From CAYMUN01 sp964393835 (GTDB taxonomy: Bacteria > Patescibacteriota > Saccharimonadia > Saccharimonadales > UBA4665), in NCBI GenBank assembly GCA_964393835.1, contig CAYMUN010000009.1:1-41776 (forward strand): a stretch of DNA of 41,776 nucleotides. The letters run 5' to 3'. Numbering within the stretch: position 1 is the stretch's first letter; each line of letters starts with the position of its first letter. The notes under the pieces were generated by a model, which was not told the DNA's origin, did no database searches, and saw nothing but the letters and a program-made list of their open reading frames with translations. A program made the position numbers and the translations under genes. This document shows, piece by piece, positions 38,957 to 41,776 of this stretch.

Positions 38957-41124
38957 TCAGTACGAGGGTCTTGGGTCAGTAGGCGGGCGCGCATTTCCTG
39001 GAAGCGTTTTTGCTGCTCGGCAGCGATTTCTTCGGGAGTTTTCTCTCGGGGAGCTTCGGCTTGGTCTGCTTGGTCGGACTGAGCCGGGCTGCCGGCGTTT
39101 TGCTTACCGGGTTGGTTTTGCCCTTGTTTGGCGCTACCGCCTCCGCCGGCGCTGATGATGTTGATCACCGGGATGACAATCGGACTGCGTTGGGTGTGTT
39201 CGAACAGATAGTGCGTAACGTGCTCTTTGAGCTCCAGCTTAAAGCGGTCGAGGTCGACGCGCTTGAAACGCTGCTGGACGGCTCGCTTGAGCTCAATGCG
39301 CAAGCCGTTCATGATCTCTTCGTTATCGCGCATATATATGAAACCACGACTGATGATGTCCGGGCTAGTCAGTAAATTGCCAGTCTTTTTATCGACGGTC
39401 AACACGATAGCTACCAGGCCCTCTTCACTGAGCAGCACCCGGTCTTTGACAACGATACTATTAACCAGGGCGCCAGTCTGGTCGACTAGGATGGTGCCGT
39501 AGGGCACTTCACCGGCTAATTCCATTTTGTCAGGGGTCAAGGCGATGACTTGGCCATTACCGACATTGAGAATATTGGCCCGTGGAACGTTGCACTCGAT
39601 GGCGATGTCGACATGGTAGCGCTTGGCGGTGTAGTCGCCGTAAATCGGCACGAAAAACTTTGGGTTCAGCATGTTGATCATGTCGGCGTACTCATCGCGG
39701 GAGGCATGCCCGGAAACGTGGAGCGGGCCAATGCCGTCTAGCTCACGAGTCTCGTGTCTAAAAACGTGGACGCCCTTTTTGAACAACTCGTCGACCATGG
39801 TGCGAATCTTGGCGTCATTACCGGAATACGGAATTGGCGTACTGGATAAGATCACGGTGTCCTGCTCTTTAAGTTTGACGTGGCGATGCTCGCCGTTGCT
39901 CATCCGTTGCAACGCGCTGGAGGGCTCACCCTGCGAACCGGTACAGACGACGACCAGGTCAGTGTCTTTCATGGTGCTGGCGCTGGCAATTGGCACAAAG
40001 GTACCTTTGGGGATGCGTACGAAGCCGTGGCGGACGGCCATTTCGAGCGTGCTGACCATGCTGCGGCCATCCATGGCCACTTTTTTGTTGTGGTGGACGG
40101 CAGCGTTGATGATCATCTGGACACGGTTCATATTTGTCGAAAACAGCCCGACAAAAATCCGGCCGGGAGCATTGTCCATGATGTCTTTAAAGCTCTGCTC
40201 GATCGTTGACTCAGACGGCGTGCGGCCCATGCGCTCGGTGGTGGTCGATTCGCTCAGTAAGGCGAGGACGCCCTCTTTGCCGAGCTCGATCAAACGGTCG
40301 GTATCGGTACGCTCATGGTCGAGCGGATTAGGGTCAAGCCGGAAATCACCGGTGTTAATGACGCGGCCCACCGGCGTGTCGAGCACGATGACGGTGCTGC
40401 CGGGGATGGAGTGCGTGACACGGACTAACTCGGCGAAAAATTCGCCGATTTTGAGACGTTCGTGAGTGTTTTCATTCATCGTCACCGTCTTGAGCTCAAA
40501 GCCATCGGGCATTGGCAGGCCGAAATTTTCAAAGATTTCCTCGACCCGGCCGATGGTGAATTTGCTGCCGTAAATCGGCGCCGGAAACTTCGGCACGATG
40601 TGCGGTAAGCCGCCGATATGATCGAGGTGACCGTGGGTGATGATGTAGGCACGCAGCTTGTGTTTGATCTGGTCGAGGTAGGCCGTATCGGCAATACCGT
40701 AGTTGATGCCGGGCAAATCGACGCCCAGATCGTTACCGCAGTCTAAAATGACCGCGTCATTGATATACTCAACGAGGATCATGTTTTTGGAGCCGCCGCC
40801 GTCCATACCGCCGAGACCGATGACCTTTAGGCGGGGATTGTCGTCGATGACGTTGGCCCGCGGGGGCTGCTGCCCTGGGGCGACGCTCTCCGCCGAGACA
40901 TACTGGTTGGCAATGCGCTGGGCATCCTGCTGGCTGCGGCGCTGAGCCCTGACAGCCTGGCCCCTCGAAGTTGTTAGATTGGTCGTTATAGGCGGCTTCT
41001 GCCCGCCGCCCTGTGAGCGACCTGATCCGCCACCACGGCCTCGTGAACCGCCTGATTTTTGCGGCCCTTGACCACCCGAGTCATTACTCGGCGGCTTGGT
41101 TGGTTTAGGTTGGTTATTTTGCAT
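38953..41124 (-). CDS. rnj: ribonuclease J with a disordered N-terminal extension
   Basis: 723 aa against about 555 for typical RNase J. Residues 1-95 are low complexity (Gly/Arg/Gln/Pro rich), then the metallo-beta-lactamase domain with HGHLDHIGG (164-172), a beta-CASP domain, and a C-terminal domain, with an extra charged tail after IISAGGGG. It performs mRNA decay as endo- and 5'-exonuclease. Ribosome-binding site AAAGGA 4 bases before the ATG. Abundant leaderless mRNAs would give this enzyme 5' ends at start codons. Follows the UDG gene by 20 bases. Confidence 0.95.
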   Translation of the reverse strand: MQNNQPKPTKPPSNDSGGQGPQKSGGSRGRGGGSGRSQGGGQKPPITTNLTTSRGQAVRAQRRSQQDAQRIANQYVSAESVAPGQQPPRANVIDDNPRLKVIGLGGMDGGGSKNMILVEYINDAVILDCGNDLGVDLPGINYGIADTAYLDQIKHKLRAYIITHGHLDHIGGLPHIVPKFPAPIYGSKFTIGRVEEIFENFGLPMPDGFELKTVTMNENTHERLKIGEFFAELVRVTHSIPGSTVIVLDTPVGRVINTGDFRLDPNPLDHERTDTDRLIELGKEGVLALLSESTTTERMGRTPSESTIEQSFKDIMDNAPGRIFVGLFSTNMNRVQMIINAAVHHNKKVAMDGRSMVSTLEMAVRHGFVRIPKGTFVPIASASTMKDTDLVVVCTGSQGEPSSALQRMSNGEHRHVKLKEQDTVILSSTPIPYSGNDAKIRTMVDELFKKGVHVFRHETRELDGIGPLHVSGHASRDEYADMINMLNPKFFVPIYGDYTAKRYHVDIAIECNVPRANILNVGNGQVIALTPDKMELAGEVPYGTILVDQTGALVNSIVVKDRVLLSEEGLVAIVLTVDKKTGNLLTSPDIISRGFIYMRDNEEIMNGLRIELKRAVQQRFKRVDLDRFKLELKEHVTHYLFEHTQRSPIVIPVINIISAGGGGSAKQGQNQPGKQNAGSPAQSDQADQAEAPREKTPEEIAAEQQKRFQEMRARLLTQDPRTD

Positions 41125-41144
41125 AGATTCCTTTCTATGAAATC

Positions 41145-41771
41145 TTAAAGTGATTTAATTTTCGTAATAATTGCGGGGATCAACGCGAAATCGTCAATCA
41201 GGGTCTGGCGCATCGCGCCGTTATACAGCGCCGCGGCTGGATGAAACAGGGGTAGGATTACCACCTGTAAACTATCGGCTGAATCTTGCTTAAGACTCAA
41301 GCGCACCCGCTTGGGCTGGCCGTGAACCTGACTGATTTTCAGATCCGGCAAGAAGCAATTCATACTATGTTTGCCGAGGGTCACCACGACCTTGGGCTGA
41401 ATCGCTTCTAGCTGGCTCTGTAAATAGGGCAAAAAGGCTTTTTTCTCGTCGGGCGCTGGATCTCGATTGCCGGGCGGACGGTACTTAACGATATTAGTAA
41501 TGTACACGTCTTGTCTCTCGAGATCAATCATCTCGAGCATCTCCTGTAGAAATTTGCCGGAAGCCCCAACAAACGGCTTACCCTGCAAATCTTCGTTTTT
41601 GCCCGGCGCCTCACCGATAAACACGATTTCTGCTTCCGGGTTTCCCTCCCCAAACACCAGCTGCGTCGCCCCCTTAGCTAGCTCCGGACAAACGTTATCA
41701 TTCAGGATTCGCTGCTGAATATCGTCCAGCCGTTGCTGCTTCGTCTTAACCACGTTGCACCTGCCAGACAC
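41145..41771 (-). CDS. uracil-DNA glycosylase family 4-like protein lacking Fe-S ligands
   Basis: 208 aa from a GTG at 41771, close to the window edge; a second GTG at 41753 is also possible. Motif A GEAPGKNEDLQGKPFVG (53-69), VYITNIVKYRPPGNRDPAP, and motif B LFHPAAALYN near residues 175-184 identify the family 4/5 UDG fold that removes uracil from DNA. Of the four cysteines that hold the 4Fe-4S cluster in family 4, only Cys28 remains: the first of the N-terminal pair is Asn26-like, the IVKC position is Tyr97, and the following Cys is missing at FLPYL. It precedes RNase J by 20 bases. Confidence 0.9.
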   Translation of the reverse strand: MSGRCNVVKTKQQRLDDIQQRILNDNVCPELAKGATQLVFGEGNPEAEIVFIGEAPGKNEDLQGKPFVGASGKFLQEMLEMIDLERQDVYITNIVKYRPPGNRDPAPDEKKAFLPYLQSQLEAIQPKVVVTLGKHSMNCFLPDLKISQVHGQPKRVRLSLKQDSADSLQVVILPLFHPAAALYNGAMRQTLIDDFALIPAIITKIKSL

Positions 41772-41776
41772 GATGC

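Noticed and set aside
39671..40465. 264-aa open frame antisense to RNase J
   Set aside because: Same reason: antisense shadow over conserved catalytic sequence.
1..41776. UGA recoding as in Gracilibacteria, CRISPR arrays, insertion sequences and prophage
   Set aside because: UGA is a stop in several ATGA-overlap pairs; no regularly spaced repeats, transposase or phage structural genes were seen.

Overview
The window looks like part of a small, gene-dense genome of a Candidate Phyla Radiation bacterium (Patescibacteria), most probably Saccharibacteria (TM7) or a close relative. This is inferred from gene content; there is no 16S gene here. The reasons are: a complete type IV pilus machine without a secretin (a one-membrane cell); intergenic gaps often of only 1-20 bases; an rpsF-ssb-rpsR operon running into efp where most bacteria have rplI; and many genes whose -10 box lies only 6-8 bases before the start codon, as expected for leaderless mRNA. 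UGA acts as a normal stop (several ATGA overlaps), which argues against the UGA=Gly lineages (Gracilibacteria, SR1/Absconditabacteria). Base composition is near balanced, with an AT-richer stretch at about 17.5-21 kb.

Layout. 1-2.8 kb: partial tRNA-Asp, a SurA/PrsA-like foldase, a PH-domain membrane protein, tRNA-Arg, ndk and an XRE regulator with two palindromic operators. 2.9-3.8 kb: a tyrosine recombinase (XerC/D type). 3.8-15.7 kb (minus strand): the type IV pilus locus, in transcription order pilM, pilN, pilO, an 84-aa membrane protein, pilB, pilT, pilC, pilin 1, pilin 2 (own promoter and terminator), pilD, then four minor prepilin/PilX-like genes. 15.8-21.1 kb, directly upstream: three genes of unknown function, including a 1203-aa exported Cys- and Gly-rich protein. 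This is the best candidate for an undescribed pilus-associated surface system.

21.2-25.6 kb: a drug-efflux MFS transporter divergent from a MarR regulator with shared operators, an alpha/beta hydrolase, and thyA-folA. 25.7-28.1 kb: an exported trypsin-like protease and a RelE/ribbon-helix-helix toxin-antitoxin pair. 28.1-32.5 kb: ychF with a tiny overlapping leader ORF, a PH-like hypothetical, a Crp/Fnr regulator, a phosphoribosyltransferase-like protein and tlyA. 32.5-33.0 kb: a 28-bp perfect inverted repeat in front of a ribbon-helix-helix gene. 33.0-34.9 kb: rpsF-ssb-rpsR-efp. 34.9-41.8 kb: gpsA, a small EamA-like protein, ftsK, a small unknown, RNase J and a family-4-like uracil-DNA glycosylase lacking most of its Fe-S cysteines.

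How the parts fit: PilB/PilT/PilC and PilMNO drive extension and retraction of fibres made of two paralogous pilins processed by PilD. The minor prepilins and perhaps the large exported protein would form the tip or an adhesin. With the exported protease this resembles the equipment of an episymbiont that must attach to a host. FtsK and the Xer recombinase together could resolve chromosome dimers. No stretch above about 190 bases lacks a gene; the longest gaps (32484-32671, 30272-30432, 21087-21232, 2758-2901) hold promoters, operators or the inverted repeat.
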